59,083 nucleotides of DNA, from assembly GCF_000797445.1 (NCBI RefSeq), contig NZ_JSWF01000036.1, positions 1-59,083 on the forward strand. Reading direction: 5' to 3'. The notes beneath the pieces are model-generated. The model was given only the letters and a program-made list of their open reading frames with translations, searched no databases and had not been told where the DNA came from. Positions 11,233 through 20,085 of this stretch are shown here, piece after piece. The stretch comes from Lacinutrix jangbogonensis. GTDB taxonomy: Bacteria; Bacteroidota; Bacteroidia; Flavobacteriales; Flavobacteriaceae. Both the position numbers and the translations under genes were made by a program. Each line of letters begins with the position of its first letter. Position 1 is the first letter of the stretch.

Positions 11233-11883
11233 ATGTACAGATTATTAATAATTTGCTTGCTTATTTTTTCGTCTTGCAAGCAAGAACAGCCACAAAAAGA
11301 ATATTCGCTTGCCGAAAAGATTGCGAATGCTCATGGTTTTGAAAATTGGGATCAAGTAAAAGCATTTCACTTCTCATTTAATGTCGATAAAGACAGTTCT
11401 CACTTTGGTCGTTCTTGGATCTGGAAACCAAAAGCTAATGAGGTAACCATGCTTACCAAAAAAGATACTATTACATACAAAACCTACAAAATAGAACAAG
11501 AAAGCTTAAAAGCAGATCGTGCTTTTATAAACGATAAATACTGGGCATTATTCCCATTTCAATTGGTTTGGGATACTAGTGCAACTCTAGGCGAACCTTC
11601 TAAAGCCGAAGCTCCAATTAGCAAAAAACAACTTAATAAAGTAACTTTAACCTATCCAGCAAAAGGTGGCTATACTCCTGGAGATGCTTACGATATTTTC
11701 TATGATGACAGTTACACTATTCAAGAATGGGCTTTTAGAGAGGCAAATTCTGCGGAACCATCTATGATTAATACTTTTGAAAATCACAAAGATTTCAGTG
11801 GTATAAAAATAGCTCAAGACCATAAAAAAGCGGAAGGGAATTGGAATCTAAATTTCACAAACATTAAAGTAATTACAGAATAA
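11233..11883 (+). CDS. Hypothetical lipoprotein at the head of the kynurenine run
   Basis: This 216-residue protein has a lipoprotein signal ending in FSSC (Cys15), so it is probably membrane-anchored. The mature part starts with HGFENWDQVKAFHFSFNVD and contains FGRSWIWKPKANEVTML and a C-terminal beta-rich region. I do not recognise a characterised family; it resembles the uncharacterised secreted proteins that measure or bind small molecules in Bacteroidota. It ends 16 bp before kynU and is probably cotranscribed from the TAGCTTTG box upstream. A role in kynurenine catabolism is only suggested by position. Confidence 0.75.
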   Translation: MYRLLIICLLIFSSCKQEQPQKEYSLAEKIANAHGFENWDQVKAFHFSFNVDKDSSHFGRSWIWKPKANEVTMLTKKDTITYKTYKIEQESLKADRAFINDKYWALFPFQLVWDTSATLGEPSKAEAPISKKQLNKVTLTYPAKGGYTPGDAYDIFYDDSYTIQEWAFREANSAEPSMINTFENHKDFSGIKIAQDHKKAEGNWNLNFTNIKVITE

Positions 11884-11899
11884 CAAAAAAACAGATCAG

Positions 11900-13168
11900 G
11901 TGTCAAACTATACTTTAGGAATCAACTACGCTAAGCAATTAGATAAAGAAGATAAATTATCACATTACAGAGATCAATTTCATATCCCAAAAGATAAGGA
12001 TGGGAATAATTGGTTATACTTTACAGGTAACTCTCTAGGTTTACAACCAAAAGCCACTCAAAAATACATCCAACAAGAATTAGAAGATTGGGCAAACTTT
12101 GGTGTAGAAGGTCATTTTGATGCTAAAAATCCCTGGATGCCATATCATGAATTCCTAACAGAATCTATGGCGAAAATTGTTGGTGCAAAACCAATAGAAG
12201 TGGTTATAATGAATACCTTAACCACTAACTTACATTTGCTAATGGTCAGTTTTTACCAACCAACAAAAACGAAATACAAAATAATAATTGAGAGTGATGC
12301 TTTTCCAAGCGATAGATACGCAGTACAAACGCAATTAGATTTTCATGGTTTTGATGCCAATGAAGGCGTAATAGAATGGAAACCAAGACCAGGTGAAGAC
12401 CTCTTAAATATTGAAGATCTTGAAACTATTCTTGAAGAACAAGGAGACGAAATAGCATTATTACTTATTGGAGGCGTAAACTATTACACAGGACAATATT
12501 TAGATTTAAAAAAAATAGCCGAATTAGGTCATGCTAAAAACTGTATGGTAGGCATCGATTTAGCGCATGGTGCGGGAAATATAAAACCAGATTTTCATGA
12601 TTCTGGTGTAGACTTTGCTGCTTGGTGTACCTATAAGTATTTAAACTCTGGCCCTGGAAGTTTAGGAGGCATTTTTGTACATGAAAAGCATGCACATAAT
12701 AAAAAACTAAAACGTTTTTCAGGTTGGTGGAGCCATAATAAAGAAACCCGTTTTAATATGAGGCAACCACTAGATGTTATTCCTGGTGCAGAAGGTTGGC
12801 AACTTAGTAATCCGCCAATATTATCTATGGCAGCAATAAAAGCATCGTTAGATATGTTTAATGACGTTGGAATGAATGCGCTTCGTGAAAAATCTGAGAA
12901 ACTAACGGGCTATTTTGAGTTTTTAATTAATGAATTGAATAACGATAAAATAAAAATAATTACACCTTCTAATCCATCAGAAAGAGGTTGTCAATTATCT
13001 ATACAAGTAAAAAGTGCAGATAAAAATTTACATAAAAAACTAACAGATGCGCATATTATTACAGATTGGCGAGAACCAGATGTAATTCGCTGTGCTCCTG
13101 TACCATTATATAATACTTTTGAAGATGTTTACAAAATGGTTAAAAAATTGAAAGAAATATTAAGTTAA
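11900..13168 (+). CDS. kynU: Kynureninase
   Basis: This PLP enzyme hydrolyses kynurenine or 3-hydroxykynurenine to (3-hydroxy)anthranilate and alanine. The 422 residues fit the family. Family marks include YFTGNSLGLQP near the N-terminus, the GHFDAKNPWMPYHE region, HGAGN, and the PLP lysine Lys246 in CTYKYLNSGPG. The start is a GTG at 11900; no ATG lies near the conserved N-terminus. It lies between a lipoprotein gene (16 bp upstream) and the monooxygenase that feeds it, so 3-hydroxykynurenine is the likely substrate. No tryptophan dioxygenase or kynurenine formamidase is in the window, so kynurenine must come from elsewhere. Confidence 0.96.
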   Translation: MSNYTLGINYAKQLDKEDKLSHYRDQFHIPKDKDGNNWLYFTGNSLGLQPKATQKYIQQELEDWANFGVEGHFDAKNPWMPYHEFLTESMAKIVGAKPIEVVIMNTLTTNLHLLMVSFYQPTKTKYKIIIESDAFPSDRYAVQTQLDFHGFDANEGVIEWKPRPGEDLLNIEDLETILEEQGDEIALLLIGGVNYYTGQYLDLKKIAELGHAKNCMVGIDLAHGAGNIKPDFHDSGVDFAAWCTYKYLNSGPGSLGGIFVHEKHAHNKKLKRFSGWWSHNKETRFNMRQPLDVIPGAEGWQLSNPPILSMAAIKASLDMFNDVGMNALREKSEKLTGYFEFLINELNNDKIKIITPSNPSERGCQLSIQVKSADKNLHKKLTDAHIITDWREPDVIRCAPVPLYNTFEDVYKMVKKLKEILS

Positions 13169-13174
13169 CTTGGT

Positions 13175-13240
13175 ATTCCTGCGAAAACAGGAAACCGTTG
13201 TTAATGCAAACTAAAATTAGATTACTGCCTTCGCAGGAAT
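13175..13240. repeat. REP-like palindrome between kynU and kmo
   Basis: ATTCCTGCGAA (13175-13185) and TTCGCAGGAAT (13230-13240) are perfect inverted arms. Related words (GGCAGGAATCT, AGATTCCTGCC) recur at 15063-15144, so this is a dispersed family. The right arm contains the first of two possible kmo start codons. Confidence 0.6.
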
Positions 13241-13247
13241 GAAAAAT

Positions 13248-14645
13248 ATGAACAAGAAAGACAACATACTTATAATTGGAGCTGGACTCTGTGGCTCTTT
13301 ACTAGCCTTACGTTTAGCCCAAAGAGGTTACACTGTTAACGTTTACGAAAGCAGACCAGATTTACGTACTACAGATATTTCTGCAGGACGCTCAATAAAC
13401 TTAGCATTATCAGATCGTGGATTAAAAGCCTTGAGATTGGCAGGTATAGAAGACAAAGTAAAACCGCTTTGCATACCAATGTATGGCCGATTGGTTCATG
13501 ATGTTGAAGGCAACACGTTTCCTTCAAACTATTCTGGTCGCGATGGAGAATTTATTAATTCTATTTCTAGAGGAGAGCTAAATGGCCTACTACTAACAGA
13601 AGCAGATAAATATGACAACCTAACCATTCATTTTAATAAAAAATGTAATGGTATCGACATAGAAAATAATACTGCGCAACTATACGATTACGAAACTAAA
13701 GCTGAATTAAAAGTTAAAGGCGATGTGCTTTTTGGAACAGATGGCGCAGGATCTTCACTTCGAAAAGGCTACTATTTAGAACGTAAATTTCTATTTAGTT
13801 TTTCTCAAAACTACTTAACGCATGGTTATAAAGAATTAGAAATCCCCGCATCTAAAGAAGGTAAACATTTAATAAGCAAAGACTATTTACACATTTGGCC
13901 AAGAGGAGAATACATGGTTATTGCCTTACCAAATTTAGACGGAAGCTTTACAGTTACACTCTTTTTAAGTTACGATGAAGGCGAATACAATTTCAATAAT
14001 CTAACAACAGAAGAAACTATAAAAGCATTCTTTAAAACTCAGTTCCCAGATGCATTAGCATTGATTCCAAATATAGCCGAAGAATTTTTCAACAATCCAA
14101 CAGGACCATTGGGCACTATAAAATGTTCGCCTTGGCATTACCAAAACAAAAATATTTTATTAGGAGATTCCGCACATGCTATAGTTCCTTTTTACGGACA
14201 AGGTATGAATGCTTCCTTTGAAGATGTTACCGTTTTTGATGCTATTTTAGACAAACATGAAGGCGACTGGGAAACCATTTTTAAAGTCTATGGAAAAACA
14301 CGTAAAGTAGACACAGATGCCATTGCAGATTTAGCGATAGACAACTACTACGAAATGCGAGATCATGTAGCAAACCCTATATTCAAAGAAAAACGTATCT
14401 TAGAAATGGCTTTAGAAAAGCAATTTCCAAAGGAGTATTTTTCTAAATATTCTATGGTAACTTTTAAAGAAGATATTCCTTATAGTCAAGCCATGAGAAA
14501 AGGAAGAGCGCAAGACAAAGCTATTTTGAATATGATCGCAGATAAGAATATTAACATGCAAGACGATCTTAAAACATTATTAAAAAAAGTACAACAAGAA
14601 ACCGAAGCAATTTTACAGGACGATAATATTGCTGGATTAAAATAA
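13248..14645 (+). CDS. kmo: Kynurenine 3-monooxygenase
   Basis: This FAD-dependent monooxygenase hydroxylates L-kynurenine to 3-hydroxykynurenine with NADPH and O2. The N-terminus has the dinucleotide-binding [10 protein letters not shown] and YESRPDLRT. Later come the FAD-binding [19 protein letters not shown] (GD motif) and the family [16 protein letters not shown]. The C-terminal ~80 residues lack the strong membrane anchor of eukaryotic enzymes, as usual in bacteria. The ATG at 13248 is chosen because the alternative at 13239 lies in the arm of a palindromic repeat. The next gene begins 4 bp after the stop, so cotranscription is likely. Confidence 0.95.
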   Translation: MNKKDNILIIGAGLCGSLLALRLAQRGYTVNVYESRPDLRTTDISAGRSINLALSDRGLKALRLAGIEDKVKPLCIPMYGRLVHDVEGNTFPSNYSGRDGEFINSISRGELNGLLLTEADKYDNLTIHFNKKCNGIDIENNTAQLYDYETKAELKVKGDVLFGTDGAGSSLRKGYYLERKFLFSFSQNYLTHGYKELEIPASKEGKHLISKDYLHIWPRGEYMVIALPNLDGSFTVTLFLSYDEGEYNFNNLTTEETIKAFFKTQFPDALALIPNIAEEFFNNPTGPLGTIKCSPWHYQNKNILLGDSAHAIVPFYGQGMNASFEDVTVFDAILDKHEGDWETIFKVYGKTRKVDTDAIADLAIDNYYEMRDHVANPIFKEKRILEMALEKQFPKEYFSKYSMVTFKEDIPYSQAMRKGRAQDKAILNMIADKNINMQDDLKTLLKKVQQETEAILQDDNIAGLK

Positions 14646-14649
14646 AACA

Positions 14650-15063
14650 ATGAACGAAGGAACTAAAGTAACACCAAGAGGAGCATATCCACACGTAAAA
14701 CAAGTTGGCGATTTCATTTTCGTTTCAGGAACCAGTTCTAGAAGAGCAGACAACACCATTGCTGGAGTAGATATAATTGATGAAATGGGAACCAAACGTT
14801 TAAATGCAGAAGTGCAAACACGTGAAGTTTTAAAAAACATTGATACAAACCTAAAAAAGGTTGGAGCAAGTTTAAAAGACGTTGTAGACGTTACTTCTTT
14901 TTTGGTAAACATGAATGATTTTGCAGGCTACAACAAAGCCTACGGAGAATTTTTCGAGAAAGAAACTGGACCAACCAGAACAACAGTTGCTGTACACCAA
15001 TTACCACATCCAGATTTGGTAGTTGAAATTAAGGTGATGGCCTATAAACCAGTTCCTGAGTAG
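14650..15063 (+). CDS. RidA-family 2-aminomuconate deaminase
   Basis: This 137-residue protein belongs to the YjgF/YER057c/RidA superfamily ([34 protein letters not shown]). RidA proteins hydrolyse imines and enamines. The longer N-terminus ([15 protein letters not shown]) and position between kmo and the 2-aminomuconate semialdehyde dehydrogenase point to the AmnD-type branch, which deaminates 2-aminomuconate to 4-oxalocrotonate with release of ammonia. The Arg of the PTRTTV motif that binds the carboxylate is present. It starts 4 bp after kmo. The specific function is inferred from context; a generic housekeeping RidA is the alternative. Confidence 0.88.
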   Translation: MNEGTKVTPRGAYPHVKQVGDFIFVSGTSSRRADNTIAGVDIIDEMGTKRLNAEVQTREVLKNIDTNLKKVGASLKDVVDVTSFLVNMNDFAGYNKAYGEFFEKETGPTRTTVAVHQLPHPDLVVEIKVMAYKPVPE

Positions 15064-15144
15064 GCAGGAATCTAATGTTAGTAAAGATAATTTTGAATTA
15101 ACCTAATTGTAATGTCAAAAGAAAAAAGCAATGAGATTCCTGCC
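15063..15144. repeat. REP-like palindrome spanning the deaminase stop and dehydrogenase start
   Basis: GGCAGGAATCT (15063-15073) and AGATTCCTGCC (15134-15144) are perfect inverted arms. The left arm begins on the last base of the deaminase stop codon and the right arm encodes residues 8-11 of the dehydrogenase. It belongs to the same family as 13175-13240. Confidence 0.55.
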
Positions 15145-16587
15145 TTCGCAAGCATCCAAAACTACATAAACGGAAACTTCCATAACCCAATTCAAGACCA
15201 TTGGATAGACAATTACAATCCTAGTAATGGTGAAATCTACGGACAAATACCAAACTCTAGTAAAGAAGATGTAGAAAACGCATATATAGCTGCGAAATCT
15301 GCTTTTCCTGTGTGGTCTCAAACCACTTTAGAAGAACGCAGTCGTATTTTGATACAGATTTCAGAATTGTTAGAAGCTAATTTACAGCGCTTCGCTGAAG
15401 CCGAAAGTAAAGACAATGGCAAACCTATAAGTTTAGCAAAAGCAATTGATATTCCAAGAGCTGCAAGTAATTTTAGATTTTTTGGTAATGCCATTACACA
15501 ATTTGCAAGCGAAAGTCACGAAAGCGTAGGCCAACAAGCCGTTAATTACACTTTGCGCCAACCCATTGGAGTTGTTGGTTGTATTTCGCCTTGGAACCTT
15601 CCACTCTATCTCTTTACTTGGAAAATTGCGCCAGCAATTGCAGCAGGAAACTGCGTCGTTGCCAAACCAAGTGAAATTACACCAATGACGGCTTATTTAT
15701 TAGGAGAGATTTGCACAGAAGCAGGACTACCAAAAGGTGTTTTAAATATTGTTCACGGTCTTGGTACAACAACAGGTCAAGCCATTATTGAGCATCAAGA
15801 TATTAAAGCTATTAGTTTTACAGGAGGAACGGCAACAGGAGCACATATTGCACGAGTAGCAGCTCCAATGTTTAAAAAACTATCTTTAGAATTAGGTGGG
15901 AAAAACCCAAACATCATTTTCGCAGATTGCGATTATGAGGACATGCTGGATACTACAGTACGTTCCTCTTTTGCTAATCAAGGTCAAATTTGTTTATGTG
16001 GAAGCCGCATTTTTGTAGAAGCTTCTATTTATGAGAAATTTAAAAAAGATTTTGTTGAAAAAATAAAGGATCTAAAAGTTGGGCACCCTTCTGAAGCATC
16101 AACTAATATAGGTGCTTTGGTTTCGAAACCTCATTTAGAAAAAGTAAAAGACTATATCGAAATTGCGAAAGCAGAAAAAGGTATCGTTTTATGTGGCGGA
16201 AATCAAGTAACAGTTAAAGGTTACGAAAACGGTTACTATTTAGAACCAACAGTAATTGAAGTACCAAATGATGAATGCAGAGTAAACCAAGAAGAGATTT
16301 TTGGACCCATAGTTACAATCATGCCTTTTAACACGGAAGACGAAGTCTTACAAATGGCAAATAAAGTTAAGTATGGCTTATCTGCCACACTGTGGACAAA
16401 CAACTTAAAACGTACCATGCGCATGAGCCACCAATTACAAGCTGGTATTGTTTGGGTAAACACTTGGATGATGCGCGATTTACGAACACCTTTTGGTGGT
16501 GTAAAAGCTTCTGGTGTTGGACGCGAAGGTGGATTTGAAGCGCTACGCTTTTTTACTGAAGCTAAGAATGTTTGTATAAAATATTAA
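15112..16587 (+). CDS. 2-aminomuconic 6-semialdehyde dehydrogenase (ALDH family)
   Basis: This 491-residue NAD-dependent aldehyde dehydrogenase is predicted to oxidise 2-aminomuconate 6-semialdehyde to 2-aminomuconate. Catalytic Cys294 lies in NQGQICLCGSR and Glu260 in LELGGKNP; GFTGGTATG-like SFTGGTATGA binds the cofactor. The IQNYINGNF N-terminus and the strong kynurenine context favour AMSDH over betaine-aldehyde or other ALDHs. Residues ~8-13 (EIPAFA) are encoded by a REP-like arm and precede the usual family start, so the extreme N-terminus is an acquired extension or the real start is later. Substrate specificity rests on context. Confidence 0.9.
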   Translation: MSKEKSNEIPAFASIQNYINGNFHNPIQDHWIDNYNPSNGEIYGQIPNSSKEDVENAYIAAKSAFPVWSQTTLEERSRILIQISELLEANLQRFAEAESKDNGKPISLAKAIDIPRAASNFRFFGNAITQFASESHESVGQQAVNYTLRQPIGVVGCISPWNLPLYLFTWKIAPAIAAGNCVVAKPSEITPMTAYLLGEICTEAGLPKGVLNIVHGLGTTTGQAIIEHQDIKAISFTGGTATGAHIARVAAPMFKKLSLELGGKNPNIIFADCDYEDMLDTTVRSSFANQGQICLCGSRIFVEASIYEKFKKDFVEKIKDLKVGHPSEASTNIGALVSKPHLEKVKDYIEIAKAEKGIVLCGGNQVTVKGYENGYYLEPTVIEVPNDECRVNQEEIFGPIVTIMPFNTEDEVLQMANKVKYGLSATLWTNNLKRTMRMSHQLQAGIVWVNTWMMRDLRTPFGGVKASGVGREGGFEALRFFTEAKNVCIKY

Positions 16588-16604
16588 GAAAGAACTAACA
16601 TAAT

Positions 16605-16650
16605 AGAACCAAGAATCAAGACGGCACACACTTTCTTTATTCTTGGTTCT
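16605..16650. repeat. Perfect 12-bp inverted repeat
   Basis: AGAACCAAGAAT (16605-16616) and ATTCTTGGTTCT (16639-16650) are perfect arms around a 22-base loop, between the dehydrogenase and the SDR. There is no clear T tract. It could be a small dispersed palindrome or a weak intra-operon terminator. Confidence 0.5.
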
Positions 16651-16671
16651 TGAATCTTTTATCTAAATAAA

Positions 16672-17454
16672 ATGAATCTAAATTTAAACAAAAAATACGC
16701 ACTAGTTTGCGGAAGCACAGCAGGAATAGGAAAAGCCACAGCAATAGCTTTAGCCGAAGAAGGTGTACAAGTAACACTTATTGCTAGAAATGAAGACAAG
16801 CTAAAAGCGACTTTAACAGACTTACCTCAACATAGAAATCACGATTATATCGTTGCAGATTTCTCGAATCCTACGGAATTAAAAGCTAGAGTTTTAGACT
16901 ATGTTTCTAAAAATCATGGTTTTCATGTTTTGGTTAACAATACAGGAGGTCCAAAAGGAGGTCCCGTTTTTTCTGCAGATGTAGAAGAGTTTGAAAGTGC
17001 GTTTACACAGCATTTAAAATGCAATCATGTATTAGCGCAAACGGTTGTTCCATTTATGAAAACGGAAGGTTACGGAAGAATTGTTAATGTCATTTCAACG
17101 TCGGTTAAGCAACCTTTAGATGGCTTAGGCGTAAGTAACACCATTCGTGGAGCGGTTGCTAGTTGGAGTAAAACGTTGGCTAATGAACTTGGTCAATTTG
17201 GTATTACAGTAAACAACGTGCTTCCAGGAGCTACAGGAACCGAAAGACTTGCAGAAATCATAAAAAACAAAGCTACTAAAACCGGAAACACAGAGGAAGA
17301 GTCTGCTAATGCCATGAAAAATGCAGTACCAGCAAAGCGTTTTGCAAAACCAGAAGAAATTGCTAGTGCAATTACTTTTTTAGCGAGTGAACGTGCTGCT
17401 TATATTAACGGAATTAATCTTCCTGTTGATGGCGGAAGAACGAAGTCTTTATAA
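16672..17454 (+). CDS. SDR-family oxidoreductase in the kynurenine run
   Basis: This 260-residue short-chain dehydrogenase has the cofactor motif CGSTAGIGKATA (residues ~13-24), NNTGGPKGG in place of the usual NAG, and a GINLPVDGG C-terminus. In the active-site region it reads NVISTSVKQPLDGLGVSNTIRG: the usual Tyr-x-x-x-Lys is not seen at the expected position (SNTIR instead), so the catalytic mechanism may differ or activity may be lost. This SNTIRG variant is seen in a known 3-oxoacyl-reductase-like subgroup. Its position inside the pathway suggests a role on a muconate-derived intermediate, but none is established here. Confidence 0.82.
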   Translation: MNLNLNKKYALVCGSTAGIGKATAIALAEEGVQVTLIARNEDKLKATLTDLPQHRNHDYIVADFSNPTELKARVLDYVSKNHGFHVLVNNTGGPKGGPVFSADVEEFESAFTQHLKCNHVLAQTVVPFMKTEGYGRIVNVISTSVKQPLDGLGVSNTIRGAVASWSKTLANELGQFGITVNNVLPGATGTERLAEIIKNKATKTGNTEEESANAMKNAVPAKRFAKPEEIASAITFLASERAAYINGINLPVDGGRTKSL

Positions 17455-17501
17455 TTCTGTATTCCGTTTTTTATTGCTATTTTTATAAGATTGATGAATC
17501 C

Positions 17502-17580
17502 GCGTTAAGGATTGAAAGGTTTGTTTGAGCTCCTCGCAGAGCGCGAGCCTTGAAAGCCTGACCCTTTTTAGGGTAACGCC
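17502..17580. repeat. Flavobacterial intergenic repeat upstream of the dioxygenase
   Basis: GCGTTA (17502-17507) pairs with TAACGC (17574-17579), and the interior contains CTCGCAGAGCGCGAG and ACCCTTTTTAGGGT, the latter a hairpin at the right end. I recall similar elements (ending GACCC-TTTTT-GGGTAACGCC) as abundant in flavobacterial intergenic regions. It ends 14 bp before the haaO ATG and may affect its translation. Confidence 0.55.
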
Positions 17581-17594
17581 CAAAATATAAAACC

Positions 17595-18128
17595 ATGAGT
17601 AAATTAGTTTCGCCTTTAAATTTTAAAGCTTGGATTGAAGAAAATAGACACCTTTTAAAGCCGCCTGTTGGTAATAAATGTGTTTGGAAAGATGGTGATT
17701 TTATTGTTATGGTAGTTGGCGGACCAAATAACAGAAAAGATTATCATTATAATGAAACTCCAGAATTTTTCTATCAGTTAGAAGGTGATATGGTTTTAAA
17801 AATAATGGATGGAGATACTCCAAAAGATGTGCATATTAAAGAAGGTGACATTTATATATTACCTCCAAAAGTACCACATTCTCCGCAACGTACTGCAAAT
17901 ACTGTTGGTTTAGTAATTGAATATCCGCGTTCTAAAAAGATGAAAGATGCCTTAGTTTGGTACTGCGAAAATTGTAATGAAAAACTATATAAGAAAAAGT
18001 TTAAGCTTGACAATATCGAGACTGATATGCCAGTGATTTTTGATAAGTATTATAACAATGAAAAAAAACGTACGTGTAAAAAATGCAGTACAGTCATGCA
18101 ACCACCAAGCAAAATTAAGACAGAATAA
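17595..18128 (+). CDS. haaO: 3-hydroxyanthranilate 3,4-dioxygenase
   Basis: This 177-residue cupin dioxygenase opens the 3-hydroxyanthranilate ring with O2 to give 2-amino-3-carboxymuconate semialdehyde (ACMS). Iron ligands are visible at His51, Glu57 and His95 (YHYNETPEF, PPKVPHSP), the same positions as in the characterised bacterial enzymes. The C-terminal rubredoxin-like iron site is also present, with Cys124/Cys127 (CENC) and Cys161/Cys164 (CKKC). It is therefore a full-length bacterial-type HAAO. Its product is unstable and cyclises to quinolinate unless removed by the decarboxylase encoded next. Confidence 0.96.
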   Translation: MSKLVSPLNFKAWIEENRHLLKPPVGNKCVWKDGDFIVMVVGGPNNRKDYHYNETPEFFYQLEGDMVLKIMDGDTPKDVHIKEGDIYILPPKVPHSPQRTANTVGLVIEYPRSKKMKDALVWYCENCNEKLYKKKFKLDNIETDMPVIFDKYYNNEKKRTCKKCSTVMQPPSKIKTE

Positions 18129-18141
18129 CTAATAAAATAGT

Positions 18142-18215
18142 CGTCAATACGAGTAAGTATGACGCAGTAATCTCTTTACAAAAAAGATTGCCAAGGCAAA
18201 ACCGTCGCAATGACA
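18142..18215. repeat. Intergenic imperfect palindrome before the ACMS decarboxylase
   Basis: GTCAATACGA near 18142 pairs imperfectly (8/10) with TCGCAATGAC ending at 18215. Inner words AGTAATCTCTTT and AAAAGATTGCC also face each other. Related words (AGAGATTGCCGCGTCG, TCGCAACGACG) occur at 45990-46034, so this is a second dispersed family. Confidence 0.5.
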
Positions 18216-18220
18216 AATAC

Positions 18221-19306
18221 ATGGAAAAACGCAAACTAAGAATAAACGGTCACTCACATTTATTACCATATCCAGAGGAGATTCCTCAATTTATGCAAGA
18301 CAAAGGCATCTTTTGGGTCGATAAAGACCGAAAATTTATGCTTCAAAAAGATTGGAGTCGTCCTGTAACTGATTCTAGTTTTTTCTTAGATGAAAAACTA
18401 GCGTGGATGGAACGCAATAAGCTTGATCATGCAGTCGTTCTCAATTTATCGCAATTATACGGTAATGGATTGCGTGTAGAAGAAATGAAACAGGCTTTAC
18501 GTTTTCAAAACGATTTCAACGCTAAAGTTCAAAGAGAAAACCCAAGTAAATTTACTTGTGGTTTTGTTGTGCATCCTGGCTTTGTTCGCGGTGCATGCTG
18601 GGAAATTGAACGTTGTGTTGAGGAATTAGGCATGCAATTACTATGCTTACCAACGCATTACATGGATACTATAGGGACTTGGCGTTGTATATTTGATGAG
18701 GAAAATGAACCCATTTTTGAATTGGCTAATAAATACAATCTAGCTGTAGAAATACATCCTTATGATGGTGAGAAGTTTATAAAATTAGAAAATACGTCTT
18801 GGCGCTTTCATTTAATATGGATGCTTGCGCAATGTGCAGATGCTTATCATTTTTTGACATTAAATGGTTATCCAGATAAATATCCAAATATGAGAACCTG
18901 TTTTGCTCATGGTGGACAATTAGCACAAATAAATTTAGGGAGACGTATTCAAGGTTTTGATGGTAGACCAGATTTATTTGAAGGTAAAAGTCATCCAAGA
19001 ACAGCTGTAGGACATAAAAACATCTTTTTCGATACTTTGGTACATGATACTGGAGGATTAGAGTTATTAATTAGAAATCAAGGTTCCAAACAAGTCCTAA
19101 TGGGACTTGACGACCCTTATCCTTTAGGAGAAATGGAGAGCGAAAAACAAAGTTCGTATCCTGGGAAAATTTTAGACTTGGCAATAGAGAGAAAAATTAT
19201 TACAGAACCTGAGCGTGATGCTATTTGGGAACACAACGTTATCCAATGGTTGTGTGGTGATGATCAAGCAGCAAAAGATAAATTAGTAAAACGAATTTTA
19301 AGCTAA
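18221..19306 (+). CDS. 2-amino-3-carboxymuconate 6-semialdehyde decarboxylase (ACMSD)
   Basis: This 361-residue amidohydrolase-superfamily enzyme decarboxylates ACMS to 2-aminomuconate semialdehyde, diverting it from quinolinate. The zinc-binding His-x-His is NGHSH (His11, His13), and later metal or active-site residues sit in AVEIHPYDG, CFAHGGQ and MGLDDPYPLGE. The start at 18221 (MEKRKLRING) is chosen because the longer frame from 18188 reads through a dispersed palindrome. It follows haaO, as expected for handling an unstable intermediate. The NGHSH spelling and LDDP are slightly unusual compared with the common IDxHxH and SDYP forms, but the rest is typical. Confidence 0.92.
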   Translation: MEKRKLRINGHSHLLPYPEEIPQFMQDKGIFWVDKDRKFMLQKDWSRPVTDSSFFLDEKLAWMERNKLDHAVVLNLSQLYGNGLRVEEMKQALRFQNDFNAKVQRENPSKFTCGFVVHPGFVRGACWEIERCVEELGMQLLCLPTHYMDTIGTWRCIFDEENEPIFELANKYNLAVEIHPYDGEKFIKLENTSWRFHLIWMLAQCADAYHFLTLNGYPDKYPNMRTCFAHGGQLAQINLGRRIQGFDGRPDLFEGKSHPRTAVGHKNIFFDTLVHDTGGLELLIRNQGSKQVLMGLDDPYPLGEMESEKQSSYPGKILDLAIERKIITEPERDAIWEHNVIQWLCGDDQAAKDKLVKRILS

Positions 19307-19432
19307 TAGCCCTTTCAAAGGAAGCAAGACTAAGAAATCACATCACAATAATGATTGGGGTTTTATTCGCTTTGCGCTATAGAAATAACAAAACATCAAC
19401 TTAAGAACGCTACAACAGACCACTTAATAGTA

Positions 19433-20074
19433 ATGCATTTTATACCAGAAAAACTTGACGATTATGTTGTTGCCCATTCTGAAAACGAACCAGAATTACT
19501 TCAACAATTAACGCGCGAAACATTTCGTAAAATATTACAACCGCGTATGTCTAGTGGTCCCTATCAAGGTCGTGTGCTGAGTATGATTTCTAAACTAATT
19601 AACCCAAAATACATTTTAGAAATAGGCACGTTTACGGGCTATTCCACACTGTGTTTAGCTGAAGGATTGCAACAGAACGGCACTGTTGACACGATCGATA
19701 TAAATGAAGAACTCTTCGATTTTCAACGTGTGTTTTTTGATAAATCTCAATATGGAACACAAATAGTTCAGCATTTAGGCAATGCTTTAGAGGTGATTCC
19801 AGAACTTAATAAAACCTTTGATTTGGTTTTTATTGATGCAGATAAAGACAATTATGTTAATTATTTCAACCTGATTATCGATAAATTAAATCCTGGAGGA
19901 ATAATTTTATCTGACAATGTTTTATGGAGTGGAAAAGTAATAGAAACACTCAACCCAAAAGATAAAATGACGACAGCTGTTTTAGAATATAATACGCTTT
20001 TAAAAGAAGATAAAAGAGTGGAAACTGTTGTGTTACCTATAAGAGACGGATTGACGATTAGTAGGAGTATTTGA
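19433..20074 (+). CDS. Class I O-methyltransferase (catechol/caffeoyl-CoA type)
   Basis: This 213-residue SAM-dependent enzyme has motif I EIGTFTGYSTLCLAEGL, the acidic TIDINEELFDFQ, and the metal-binding FIDADKDNYVNYF and LSDNVLWSGKV. It methylates a catechol-like hydroxyl in a Mg-dependent manner by family. The start at 19433 (MHFIPEKLDDYVV) fits the family length; the longer frame from 19355 has no family N-terminus. It lies 126 bp after the decarboxylase gene in the same direction. A role on hydroxyanthranilate or related phenols is possible but untested; many Bacteroidota carry it elsewhere. Confidence 0.88.
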   Translation: MHFIPEKLDDYVVAHSENEPELLQQLTRETFRKILQPRMSSGPYQGRVLSMISKLINPKYILEIGTFTGYSTLCLAEGLQQNGTVDTIDINEELFDFQRVFFDKSQYGTQIVQHLGNALEVIPELNKTFDLVFIDADKDNYVNYFNLIIDKLNPGGIILSDNVLWSGKVIETLNPKDKMTTAVLEYNTLLKEDKRVETVVLPIRDGLTISRSI

Positions 20075-20085
20075 ACTTAATAAAT

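Noticed and set aside
18188-18220. Upstream start for the ACMS decarboxylase
   Set aside because: The added residues are encoded by a dispersed palindromic repeat and lie before the family N-terminus.
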